Source: Cercis canadensis
Lineage: Eukaryota > Streptophyta > Magnoliopsida > Fabales > Fabaceae
DNA: 64,000 bases
NCBI GenBank assembly: GCA_003255065.1
Contig: QAOA01002120.1
Location: 284,997 to 348,996, forward strand
Reading direction: 5' to 3'
Below the pieces are notes generated by a model, which made no database searches, was not told where the DNA came from, and saw only the letters and a list, made by a program, of their open reading frames with translations. The position numbers and the translations under genes were made by a program. Of the stretch, positions 48,401 through 58,612 are shown in pieces. Position 1 is the stretch's first letter; every line of letters starts with the position of its first letter.

Positions 48401-48524
48401 TCCTAGCTTTCAAATCCATACCAAAAAAGGGTTTCCAAGAATTCAGAAGCCCATATGAACAAAACGAATTCCCATTATATAGCAAAGCAGAATTTCCATT
48501 GATTTCAAAGCCAATAACTCCCAT
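39631..48524 (-). CDS. EMB2279: Chloroplast-type PPR protein, EMB2279-like (At1g30610-like)
   Basis: Nine exons on the minus strand: 48524-47404, 46877-46686, 45257-45176, 45068-44877, 43996-43883, 43202-43112, 43036-42879, 41225-40794, 40035-39631. All phases agree and give 928 residues. The first exon (about 373 residues) is a poorly conserved, Lys/Glu/Ser-rich region after a probable plastid leader. From NGADINIPEWMFSKMM onward the protein consists of PPR-type helical repeats: YSMVRVIQILGKLGNW, DLVAYRSIAVTLGQAGKM, PDIVVYNAVLNACVQQKQ, SLTYRVLVNTLWKEGK, LVVTYTGLIQACLDSG and PDIYTFNTMLDACTSEK. Such repeats bind organelle RNA. The order and wording match Arabidopsis EMB2279, needed for embryo development; the related DG1 (At5g67570) is an alternative. 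Introns contain a MITE, LINE debris and a large inverted repeat. Confidence 0.88.
41326..41720. mobile_element. Harbinger/Tourist-type MITE in the PPR intron
   Basis: A 395-base element with ends GGAGGTGTTTGGTCCA and, in reverse complement, GTTGGTGTTTGGTTCA, flanked by TTA at 41323-41325 and 41721-41723. The TTA target and GGTGTTTGG ends are typical of PIF/Harbinger MITEs. CCTGGGAATAT words near both ends extend the inverted repeat. It lies in the intron before PPR exon 8. Confidence 0.8.
42370..42790 (+). mobile_element. Degenerate LINE fragment in the PPR intron
   Basis: Broken plus-strand frames give a WRAIPPCTMWT-like stretch followed by words resembling the end of plant LINE ORF2. The similarity is weak but its type matches the remnants in the 9-19 kb region. 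It is antisense to the host gene and contains a 59-base tandem duplication. Confidence 0.45.
42499..42616 (+). repeat. 59-base tandem duplication
   Basis: Two identical 59-base units, 42499-42557 and 42558-42616, beginning ACTATGTGGACTATGGAG. No N separates them. Confidence 0.9.
44225..44480. repeat. Dispersed-repeat-like segment with internal direct words
   Basis: Contains two related blocks, CCTAAAAGATTAAGGTGTTAGGTGC and CCTAAAAGCCTAAGTTGTTAGGTGC-like (about 44227 and 44431), about 200 bases apart, with CCAATACCATGTAAAAGAACC before the second. Such sequences recur in many eudicot genomes. It lies in the intron between PPR exons 4 and 5. The class is unresolved. Confidence 0.45.
45396..45798. 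repeat. Large imperfect inverted repeat in the PPR intron
   Basis: The arm at 45396-45536 pairs with the reverse complement of 45634-45798. Matching words are GATGCAGG, CCTAGAATA, GATAATTAGAGGGAA, AAAGAGATC, CTGGTTAAG and ACATAGAAG/ATGTAGAAG. The loop is about 97 bases. A (GA)n run sits at the left edge. It lies in the intron between exons 2 and 3 and would fold into a long hairpin in the transcript. Confidence 0.7.
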
Positions 48525-49767
48525 TTTTACATTAAAATGTATCTTAGATTAAGAAGAAGAATCAACAGGACATTGAGAACTTACGGAACGCGGACTGGAA
48601 TGCTGAACACAGACAAACTCTGATACAGAAATTCTAAAATCAAGTATGGCGACACAGACGAAACAGAGGGAAGAGGCGCTTGCTTCAAATACAGAAGAAT
48701 CAAGAACAAGTCTAGTGTCCTACGGGGTAGTAGGCCCCCAAACCCACACTCAAAATACTGAACTTCAGAAATTTAATTTAACTAGGACTAACTCTACTTG
48801 GTTTTCGCAGGCACAAGGATACAGAAGCAAGTCCCATAATGCTGCCGCTCGCCTCAAACTGAACCTTTTGAGTCTCTTATCTCAACAAACCAATCTTTTA
48901 AAAACCGAACCGAAGGCAGGACCGGTGTGGCTTGATCAATTGGTTGGTTAGTATTCTTTTTTGAAAAAATTGATATTTTCTTATCTTAATTTTATGTTTA
49001 ATGAAAAAATTATTCAAATTAGAAAGGACAAAAAAATGTTAAAGGTAACACACACCTTGTAAAATGAATAAAATATTTTTAGTATTATATAATTGTTTTA
49101 TTTATATTCAAATAAATTATATACAAAATAAAATAATTATATATTTTATATAAATAGAATAATCAAGTAATTATATAATATTAAAAAATATTTTAATGCA
49201 TGCTTAAAAAGTACATGTTTTGATATGATCATCTTGCTCCAAGTTTTAATTATAAATATAGGATATTTTCAATTTAGTGTCTTTCATATATATCATATAA
49301 AATAATCAATATACCCATTGTTATATGGTTATTTTATTTATTTTTTAATATAATAATCACATATATAAACAAGATAATCATATAGTATCAAAGAATAATT
49401 ATATACGTGAACAAAAAAATCAAATAATACAAAAAAAAAANTTGGTTATTTCTTATTATATATATGAAAGGCACCAAACCAAAAAACCCATATTTAAAAC
49501 TAAATTTTCATATTTTGTTCCAATGGATTCCTTAGCTTACCAACGGTGTAGCTCATAGATTAGCTCAATATGGAAAGTTTACTACGTCTAAGTTTGTTTG
49601 GTTGAAAGATGTTCCAGTTTTTCTCCTTGATGTATTGTCTTTAGATGCTTAGTAAAAAAAATTAAAAATTTGTGGAAAATTTCCTCTTATCTGTAATAGT
49701 AGTAATATTATTATCACCTACACATAGAATTGTTATGAGCTACATCTACACGGAACCTTGAATGACT
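48525..49767. other. Intergenic DNA between PPR and CYP89A genes
   Basis: Holds the PPR promoter (about 48525-48900, relatively GC-rich) and a very AT-rich stretch (about 48960-49500) with an N at 49441. No gene seen; the open frame at 48646 resembles nothing known to me. Confidence 0.5.
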
Positions 49768-51330
49768 CTAAATCCTGGGTACTATATGTGGTTTTAATGG
49801 ATTTTTCATCACCGTTGTGAATCTCAGCTTCTCTGTCATATCAACATCATCTCCATCCATGACATTCCACTCAAAATTCCAAATCAAATTGGCGAGAAAA
49901 TACTCCAAATGCAGCATTGCCAAAGCATATCCAGGACAAATCCTCCTCCCTGCCCCAAAGGGCATCATCTTTATCTCTGCACTTGCCGTTACATCAAACA
50001 CCACATTTCCATTTTCCTTTTCCTCTATAGTATTCATGAATCTCTCTGGCTTGAAGGCCATTGGGTCCTCCCAAGCTGTTGGATCCCTCCCTATCTCTGC
50101 CACCAAGAAATTCACAGAGCCATACGTAGGCACCAAAAAACCATTCAAAACCACATCCTCTGTCACTCTGTGTGGTGCCACAAAGTGCAAGGGTGGGTGA
50201 CGCCTCAAACCCTCCAAAATCACAGCCTTGAGATATGGCATCTGCTGAAGATCTTCCTCTTTCACTTCCTTGTCCTCTCTGTCTCCCATAACCTCTCTAA
50301 TTTCCTGTAAAAGCCTCTGTTGGATATGTGGGTATTTCACCAAATTGGCCATGATCCATTCCAGTGCTGTTGAAGTTGTATCTGTCCCAGCATTCAGAAA
50401 CTCGGAGCATAAGGTGCAAATTTCACCATAATCAAGCTCCCTCTTCTCCTCAGGCAACTCTAAATCCAACAAGGTATCCACATAAGACACAACATATTCA
50501 TCAGGACCATCGTTGCTCAATCTCTCTTCCTTGGCTTTCTTTCGGGCTCCTATATACGGAATCAGCACAGCTTCTTGTTCTTTTCGAAGCTGTAAGAATT
50601 CCTTCCAACGCTTGTGGAACAGTATCTTAGTAATTAGTGGCAAAAAATTCAAGACATTGTATCTACTAAAGCTCAAAAGCATTCGTCGCTGACTGTCCTC
50701 AATTTCTCTAATTTGCTTCTCATCGAGTTTGTCTCCAAAACACATTAGAACTAACAAGCAGAACATAGCATATTGAAAATGGTCAATGAGGTTAATGGCA
50801 GTAGTGCTAGTAGGTTTATTAATATTGCTTGATTCTGAATCAAATTTAAGGCGATTGAGAAGCATATCTAAGACCCTTTTGCGGGCATGTGCATAGGACT
50901 TGACCCGTGAAGGGTGAAGGATTTTGGAAGTGAGGTTGCGGCGGAGGAGACGCCATCTCGGGCCATAGAAGCCAAAGAGGATGTCATGTTGGTTGCTGCT
51001 AATGATCTTCTTGGTGGGGAGAGCCTTGGGGCGGTCAGCGAAGACGGCGCCGTTTTGGATTAAGGCTTGGTGGGCAAGGAAACGGTCGGCAATGAATATG
51101 TCTGGGCGAGATCCCATTTGAAGAGTGAAGATTGGACCATATTTGGCGTGAAAGTTTCGAATAGTGGCTGCAGGATCTTTGTTAAATTTCTGCAGCAATG
51201 TAAAGGTACCTATGATGGGTAATCTGAGAGGACCAGGAGGGAGGGGAGAGCTGTCAAAAACAAGCTTCATTATGGCTTTGAAAATCAGAGAGAGACTAAG
51301 TGACAAGACGATGATGATCCAGGTTTCCAT
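49768..51330 (-). CDS. CYP89A: Cytochrome P450, CYP89A subfamily (intronless, intact)
   Basis: Predicted 520-residue P450 from the ATG at 51330. The frame is open 16 codons further upstream to another ATG, but the signal anchor (METWIIIVLSLSLSLIF) starts here. The hinge is PLPPGPLRLP, the I-helix NAGTDTTST, the K-helix [18 protein letters not shown] and the canonical heme loop [10 protein letters not shown]. It lies upstream of and in the same orientation as the broken copy at 52791-54343. It is clearly a paralogue of the gene at 4658. Compared with that gene it has a Ser/Thr/Asn-rich insertion before the conserved FQYAMFCLLV segment. The substrate is unknown. Confidence 0.95.
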   Translation of the reverse strand: METWIIIVLSLSLSLIFKAIMKLVFDSSPLPPGPLRLPIIGTFTLLQKFNKDPAATIRNFHAKYGPIFTLQMGSRPDIFIADRFLAHQALIQNGAVFADRPKALPTKKIISSNQHDILFGFYGPRWRLLRRNLTSKILHPSRVKSYAHARKRVLDMLLNRLKFDSESSNINKPTSTTAINLIDHFQYAMFCLLVLMCFGDKLDEKQIREIEDSQRRMLLSFSRYNVLNFLPLITKILFHKRWKEFLQLRKEQEAVLIPYIGARKKAKEERLSNDGPDEYVVSYVDTLLDLELPEEKRELDYGEICTLCSEFLNAGTDTTSTALEWIMANLVKYPHIQQRLLQEIREVMGDREDKEVKEEDLQQMPYLKAVILEGLRRHPPLHFVAPHRVTEDVVLNGFLVPTYGSVNFLVAEIGRDPTAWEDPMAFKPERFMNTIEEKENGNVVFDVTASAEIKMMPFGAGRRICPGYALAMLHLEYFLANLIWNFEWNVMDGDDVDMTEKLRFTTVMKNPLKPHIVPRI

Positions 51331-51489
51331 GTATTTCACATTCAAATCAAACAGAGGAAGGTTGGTTTTGTGTGACAAGGGGAAGGGAGTTAGAAGCTTA
51401 AAAACTGAATTACTACGACTTAAAAATTAAGTAACTCAAATGTTAAAAAAAATATAAACGATTCAGCATTTATTTCTACTAAGTGTGTG

Positions 51490-52575
51490 TTTGGTATGGT
51501 GTAATAAGGGTAAAAAAAATATAATTAATTGGAGTCAAATGTGCTGAAAAATATAAGAGGAATACATAACGAGAATATAACACATCACATCAAATATTCT
51601 AATTCTTATGACTGAAGTAGATGTTATTAGACCCATATATTATTGGCATAAGGAGTCTAGATTTTTGCACACACAAAAAATATTTAATTCTCACAAATCG
51701 CCTAAAAGAATATGGCCAGAAAAAATAATATAAAATAATTTTATTTTGCATAATCAATTATCGTACGTTGCCAATGTTATGTATGAAAAAAAAACTGTTA
51801 AAAAGACATTTATTGTTGGAAAAAAAATCTTTATTATTTTAATAATGTTGTAACATATTATTGAATGATAGTGTAAAATAGTTTTGTATAGATGGTAAAT
51901 CAAATTTAACATTAAAATATTTTTTAGGATTTATTTGAGAGTTATTTTAGAGAGGAAAAAAAATGAGACGAGAGGAATAAAGTTTCTCTCTCTTATTTGG
52001 AATATTTATCTTAAAAAAGGAGAGGTGATCGGTGGATAAAATGCAATCTTCCCACTCTTCTTTTTGATCCATTTTCATGTTCTTCAAAATTGAGAGATTT
52101 GGAGAGAAAATATATTAAAATAACTATTACACCCCTTTATTTTTTAAAAAATTCCTCACCCATATCTCACACAAATAAGTGTATTATATTATTTAATTTT
52201 ATATTAAATATGTCTATTTTAACAATAAAGGATAAACTAGTAAAAATATTTTACAATAGACTTGTTCTTTCCTTTCTTCTCCTTTTGTTCATTTTAATCA
52301 TTCAAACAAAAGAAAGAAAAACCTCTTCCTTTCCCTCTCTTTCCTCTCCCCTCCTTTCTTTTTCCTTCACTTTAAACTCTCAAACAGAGCCTTAATGTAA
52401 AAAATAATCTCTAAGATTAACTTAAAATATGTTTGTAGGATTTTTGCAAATTGACCATAAAGTTTTTTTTTTTTTTTTTTTTTNCAAGTAAAAAGACTTA
52501 TTTTTATTGGTACAAATATTTATACCAATAAAATTTACCCCTCGTAACGTAACCACAAATACCAAACGAACCCTT
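51490..52575. mobile_element. Nested MITE-like elements between the CYP89A copies
   Basis: The outer ends resemble each other when inverted: GTGTGTTTGGTATGG at about 51484 and, in reverse complement, GGGTTCGTTTGGTATTTG at about 52573. Inside, about 51925-52395 has its own ends, AGGATTTATTTGAGAGT and, inverted, AGGCTCTGTTTGAGAGT. No coding potential. Target duplications were not resolved, and an N in a poly-T run (52484) is nearby. Confidence 0.45.
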
Positions 52576-52790
52576 TAGGATTGACTGATTGGCTAGATGG
52601 TTGAAAATGATTTATCACAAGGCAAGGCCTTTGTTTGGGTAATATCAGACATTATAGCACTACTCCTTTGCAAATTCTATTCCTTTCAAGAAAAACAGAA
52701 ATCTAAAATATCTGAGTGAAGAGAAGACTAGGATATAAGACTGCCAATAAAATTTGAAAAGTAAATATAAAATGTTGATCCTATTTTAAT

Positions 52791-54343
52791 TCAGACAACT
52801 ACCCTTCGTGACCTTGGGGATATAAGGGCCTGCAATGGATTCTTCATCCCAACAGTGAACTCTTCCTTCTCTGACAAATCAATATCATCTCCCTCTGCAG
52901 CCTTCCATTTAAAACTCCAAACTAAATTGGCCACAAAATACTCCAAGTGCAGCATTGCCAAACTAAGGCCAGGGCATATCCTTCTTCCTGCCCCAAAAGG
53001 CATCATCTTTATCTCTTTACTTCCCGTTATATCAAATGCTTCACTACTCAAGAACCTCTCAGGCTTGAAGGCCATGGGATCCTCCCACACTTTTGGGTCC
53101 CAACCAATCTCTGCCACCATGAAATTCACAGTCCCATTTTTTGGTATCAAATAGCCATTCAAAACCACATCTTCAGTTACTGCGTGTGGCATCATGAAAT
53201 GCCCAGGTGGGTGACGCCTTAGACCCTCCAAAATCACAGCCTTGAGATATGGCAATTTGTTTAAATCTTGTTCTTTCACGAATTCCTTTTCCTCTCTATC
53301 ACCCATCACCTCTCTAATTTCATGTACAATCCTCTTTTGGATTTGTGGGTATTTCACCAAATTTGCCATGATCCATTGCAAAGTTGTGGATGTTGTATCT
53401 GTCCCACCATTCAGAAACTCAGAGCATAAACTCACCATTTCACCTTGGTTCAGCTGCCTTTTCTCCTCTGGCAACTGCAAATTCAACAACGTATCCACAT
53501 ATGACACAACAAATTCATCTTCTTCTTTGCTTAATCTCTCTTCCTTAGCTTTCTTTCGTGCTTCGATTAGCGGAATCAATACATGTTCTTGATCCTTCCT
53601 CAGCTGTAACAGTTGCTCCCAATGCTTCCTGAATACTACCTTAGTAATTCTTGGCCAGAAATTCAAGAAATTGAATCTGCTAAATCTCAGAAACGACGTT
53701 GGACGTCTTCAATTTCCTTGATCTGCTTCTCCTCAAGTTTGTCACCAAAACACATGAATGCCAACAAGCAAAACATAGCATGCTGAAAATGGTGAACGAC
53801 CTTGACCTTATTGCCTGATTCTGAATCAGATTTAAGGCGGTTGAGAAGAATGTGGTGTAAGACCCAGTTGCGGACATGTGAGTAGGAGTTGATCCTTGAG
53901 GGATGAAGCATCACGGAAGTGAGGTTGCGGCAAAGGAGACGCCATGTAGGGCCATAGAAGGCAGAGGCAATGTTATGCTGGTTACTGGTGATGATGTTGT
54001 TGGTGGCGAGGGCCTTGGAGCGGTTGGAGATGACGGAACCATTTTTGATTAATGCTTCATGGGCGAAGGAAGGGTCAACAATGGATATGCTAGGGCGTGA
54101 GGCAATGGGGAGAGAGATGATGGGGCCATATTTGGCATGAAGGTCTCTAAGAATGGGTTCAAGTTGACCAAAAGATTTGCGGAGCCACAGCAAGCTACTG
54201 ATGATGGGCACCTTGGGAGGCTCGGGAGGGAGCCTTAATTTTTTGCTCTTGTTCTTAGATGGAAAGACAAGGCCAACGACAGATTTGAGAATGAAACAGA
54301 GACAGAGAGTGACAAGGACTATGAACCACGACGACGATTCCAT
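52791..54343 (-). pseudogene. CYP89A: CYP89A pseudogene with a 4-base deletion
   Basis: Starts MESSSWFIVLVTLCL at 54343 and reads as a CYP89A to ...EDVQRRF, where TGA at 53689-53687 stops it after about 218 codons. The downstream part, from about 53690 in another frame, continues as a P450 through the I-helix [23 protein letters not shown] and [10 protein letters not shown], ending in RSRRVVV. Aligned with both paralogues, four bases are missing right after the QRR codons (15 bases there, 11 here). The hinge reads LPPEPP instead of LPPGP. The rest is well preserved, so the break looks recent. A sequencing error is possible but less likely for four bases. Confidence 0.88.
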
Positions 54344-54394
54344 GTTGCTTAGTGACACCAATGTGATTTGGTTTGCGTGCCACACAAAGAGACG

Positions 54395-54405
54395 TATATA
54401 TAAAT
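54395..54405 (-). promoter_or_regulatory. TATA-box-like element of the CYP89A pseudogene
   Basis: ATTTATATATA on the minus strand, about 55 bases before the ATG at 54343. The spacing fits a core promoter that survives although the coding sequence is broken. Confidence 0.5.
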
Positions 54406-54529
54406 ATCCTTTGTAGTCACAGGTCAAGGAAGATAACAGAGAGATACAAGAAAATTTGAACCTTCTAACCTTATCATCGCTCTCCTTTCACTTTGACAAT
54501 AGACTTCAACACGCAACGTGACGATGCCC

Positions 54530-54900
54530 GAGTTGACGAGGTCGGTCCAAATCGAGGTCGGTCCGTGTCTAGGTCGATATGTCTCCGAGGTCGATTGCTC
54601 GATAGTTACCTGAAACGCGGTCCGGTGTTTTATTTCCTGGCTCCGAAGATCAAGTCAGTATAGTTTGAGCTTAACAGTATAATGTTTCAAAAAGCCAGCC
54701 CTTAACCTTTGAGTGTCAGGGGCTATTTATAGGAAAACAAACCTGAGCATTACGTTTTACCCAGGATGGGTTATTTGGATCGCCCATAGCAAATAACGGG
54801 TGACCCAAAGCCTTATCTGCTTTATTGGGCCAATGCTTCTTCTAGGCCTGGTATGCTTTATTGGGCCCTGGAACAGGTCCACCACACAACGCTTTAAGAA
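54530..54900 (-). mobile_element. LTR retrotransposon LTR fragment
   Basis: GC-richer than its surroundings. On the minus strand it has CCTATAAATAGCCCCTGACA, a TATA box plus start-site context common in plant Gypsy LTRs, and repeated GAGGTCGGT-type words. No internal domains or paired LTR are seen, so it may be a solo LTR or fragment. Its ends are not defined. Confidence 0.5.
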
Positions 54901-54935
54901 TACTTGCTAAATAAGTTTAGGATAATGAGATAATA

Positions 54936-55145
54936 TACGGGGAGTCTATGATATAATATAAATATGTCATATTATACGCAAATATATATAATTTTTATAT
55001 TTTGTTAGATATAAATAAAATTTATCTTATTTTCTCAAATAAACTTAAAAATAATTAACTTGTACATATGTCATTCACACATTGATTATTCTCATATAGT
55101 ATGACAGACTATATAAATACCAAAAGTATCTAAAAAATCTCCGCA
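54936..55145 (+). repeat. Dispersed MITE-like repeat, copy 3
   Basis: The best-preserved copy of the family also found at 14250-14437 (inverted) and 36710-36945. The ends read CGGGGAGTCTATGATA and, in reverse complement, GCGGAGATTTTTTAGATA. Confidence 0.6.
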
Positions 55146-56610
55146 TAAATATTTTTTACAATTCTTATCTATCATACAATCCAAATCTAGTTTGTCCGTC
55201 TAGACATAATTCTACCACAACATAACATTTGTGCATAATTTGGGAAATATGTCTGCGGAGATATCATTTTCCATAGTTTATATCCCTCCTAAATGGTCAA
55301 AGCCAAGAATAGTCAATTGACCTCTTTCCCTAGCAAAAGATTAATGATAAAAGAGCTAGTACAAACATTTTATAAATGAGTAATGTAATTTAGTCAAAGA
55401 AATTTTTTTAAAATCTTATTAGAATTTTAAGTGATTATTGGATGAAACAAAATAGTAGAGACCACATATTTATCCAAGAATAATTATAAATTCACATCAT
55501 TTTGGCAGCAATTCTAACAATTAAATTTTGACTATTAAGCATTTTCTTTTATAAATTCGTATCTATGTTAGACAAAGAAAAATTAAGTGATTCTACCACA
55601 TAGAATACATATGTCATTTTGTTGTATGTTAGAATTTAGAAAAAAAAAAAAACGCTTATGACTTGTGATTTCTCTTGTCCAAATAAAAGATGCTAGACTA
55701 TGAAAGCATAGATTGGAATTTGAAACATCCAATTGGAAAGAGCATGCGAAACAAACTACACCAACGATCCTACCCAAGTCAGGCACCACGAAGAAAATTC
55801 TCTTACCAACTTAAAATAACGACAATTTTGACCATCCACCTATTTGTATAGAATATGTGAAAATTGAGATAGACATAGTATAGTGAAAATTAATGGGAAT
55901 AGAGGAGCGATGAAAAGATTTCAGTTTTCAATTGTTGATCGTGCTTGACATAGAGAATCAGAATTTATAAAATTAATATTTAGGACTGAGTTTAGATACG
56001 AAATTCACAAGTTCTCGAGATAATATCACTCAACTACAAACGTTTTGGTTAGTTTCAACACTTTACATTATACTAGTTAATTGACAAATTTGGTATATGC
56101 ACGGAATTGTAAAAAGTGTATGTCATGTCACGACTCATATGACTAAAACCATTCACTTTACATCTGCTTTGAAACTTCTAAAGGCACTTGACTGCATCCT
56201 CAAGAGGTTGTGTTCAGGTTGTATGAATCAGACATAAAAACATAAAGGCGTTAGTGGGAGTTCATTTCAACTATCAATGACAAATGTAAATTCTGAGCCT
56301 TATAATAAACTGGTACCTTCAATTCAACTCACTTATTATCTACCTAACTTCCCAACTGAATTCTACCTTTAAGCTACAAATTAGAGCAAGGCAATCTCAT
56401 AATACATGTAGGGTTTTGTTTCAGTGGTCAAAGTGACAAACTTTAAGTATAAATGGATAAGATTGAACACGTTTTTCTGTTTAGTAGGAAGAAAAAGAAT
56501 GTTCACAAAGTATTAAAAAATTAGCAGCTGTATTATCTATTGAATTATGAGATTAGAAGCAAAAGCACTTAGAGGATTTATGTTCTCCATAAAACTTAAA
56601 GTTTGTCTAA

Positions 56611-57103
56611 TTACGGATTGTGATCCAGTCATATTATTATTTAACATGACAATTTCATATTAGTTAAGTCTTGACCGTTCATCTCATTAAAAATATTTTA
56701 ACGACATAGATAATATCGTGTCACCATTCCCATAAAAAAAAAAAAANAAAAAAAAAATCTCCCTTCTTTTCTCTTTTTCTCTCCCTGCATTCATCTTGCT
56801 CGTTCACCTTCCCCATAGATTCTTCATCTCAAAAAAATCTTTCTTCATCATCCAGCATCATCATCAACATCAATATAGCTAGCTGATAATCCATGAAGAA
56901 GGTGAACAAATAAGACTAATGTGCAAGGAGAAAAAGAGAAAAGTAGAGAGATTTTTTTTTTTTTATTAGAAATGATGACATAGCATCATTTATGCCGTTG
57001 AAATATTTTTAATGAGATAAACGGTCAATATTTAATTAACATGAGATTGTCATGTTAAATAGCAACATGACTGGATCCTAATCTGCCTAATTGCATAGTT
57101 TTC
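56611..57103. mobile_element. MITE with long terminal inverted repeats
   Basis: The left arm (GATCCAGTCATATTATTATT, then TTTAACATGACAA and GACCGTTCATCTCATTAAAA) returns inverted at about 56960-57090. The centre is a pyrimidine-rich and purine-rich pair around AGCTAGCT (56880). CTAATT words flank both ends, but the exact target duplication is uncertain. No coding capacity. An N lies in a poly-A run (56747). Confidence 0.6.
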
Positions 57104-57526
57104 ACTTTCGAATGCAAGTATCTGAACATAAAATATAGATCCTTCTAAAATTAATAGTACAGGCCTTGGAATCTACTCCATTTAAGTTTATGTAACTTGC
57201 AAGTAGGGAATGTCTTTCTCTTTGCAAAATATATAGCTCAACCTCTTCATATTTCCCAAATCATTTGATGTAATATTCATACAAGTCCNTTAAATAGCAA
57301 CATGACTGGATCCTATTAATCCGCCTAATTGCATAGTTTTCACTTTCGAATGCAAGTAACTGAGCATAAAATATAGATCCTTCTAAAATTAATAGTACAG
57401 GCCTTGGAATCTACTCCAATTAAGTTTATGTAACTTGCAAGTAGGGAATGTCTTTCTCTTTGCAAAATATATAGCTCAACCTCTTCATATTTCCCAAATC
57501 ATTTGATGTAATATTCATACAAGTCC
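57055..57526 (+). repeat. Tandem duplication of about 235 bases joined by an N
   Basis: 57055-57288 and 57290-57526 are near-identical, with a 3-base length difference and a few substitutions, and an N at 57289 exactly between them. The first copy includes the right end of the MITE above. Likely an unmerged allelic overlap. Confidence 0.85.
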
Positions 57527-58612
57527 GTGATAATTTCCATAGATTTGGAAGACAGCAGAATAAAGTAGTTTGAGTGCTTTCATTTTATCCTCATAATTGA
57601 GAATGTATTAGAAAAACAGTATCTGTATCGTAATATCTTATGTTGAATTATGTGATTAGAAGCAAAATCACCTAGAGATTGTTCATGTTTCCATAAAACC
57701 TATATAAACCCCATAGTTTTGCTAAATTCCAGAGTTTCCCTTTTCCACAGCAAGCAATCAGGCAAAATGTAGATCTTTCTATATTATTATAGGCAATGGA
57801 ATCCACTCCAATTAAGTTTACATAACTGATATATCACACAGTTTTGATTAAATCTAAAAAGCAGAAAAAATAGAAATCTACATCATGATCATAAAATTAC
57901 TTCATATCTTGAGCTCAGATCCCTAACAAAATTACTGAAAACTTACTTAAGCATCACCATCTGTAGGAAATGAAATTAAGGCAATTCCCAAGAAAGAAAA
58001 TTAAATACAATAACTGCATATCAAGAATCATGTAGACAATTCTGAAACCAGAAACCAGCTGACTAATGTACAATGTGCAAAAACCCATAAACAATGCATC
58101 TACACTATACCAACTCTCCAAGTCTGGGAGGTGTATAATATAATAGGTTTCAGAGACAGCTTTCCAATTCTACCATCACTTCCAAGTATAGAATGTCTTT
58201 CTCTCTACAAGAAATATATCTCAACCATCTGTATTCGCTTCCAAAACAATCACTACCATATTTGGTTATCCATTTTAAAATGAAATAAAAAACTTACTAT
58301 AATAGGAGAAGTTAAATGGGTGAGTTTATGGAAGGGGAGATAAACTACCATTTTTTAAGCCTTAAATGGAAAAAGTAAAAAAAAAAATCTCAATTCTCAA
58401 CTCTCAACTCTCAAATGGTGCAAAGTATAATTTCACAAAAATGAGGCTCGGATGTAAATAAGAGAAAGGCCAAGGGGCATGGAGAACAAAAATAGAAGAG
58501 TACCCTTGGTTTTTAAATGAAGACTGCCTGCGCCCCGGAGCCAGAAGTAGTAAATTGAAAATTTGAAATTGGGAGTGAGTAAGAGAGTGAAGTGAAGTGA
58601 AAAGAGGAGGAG
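57527..58612. other. Upstream region of POLD4
   Basis: No gene seen. It contains a diverged second version of the sequence at about 56520-57250 (shared ATTAGAAGCAAAA, CCATAAAAC, GGAATCTACTCCAATT-like and GAATGTCTTTCTCT words), so the region arose partly by an older tandem duplication. The last 200 bases before 58613 are the likely POLD4 promoter and leader. Confidence 0.5.
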
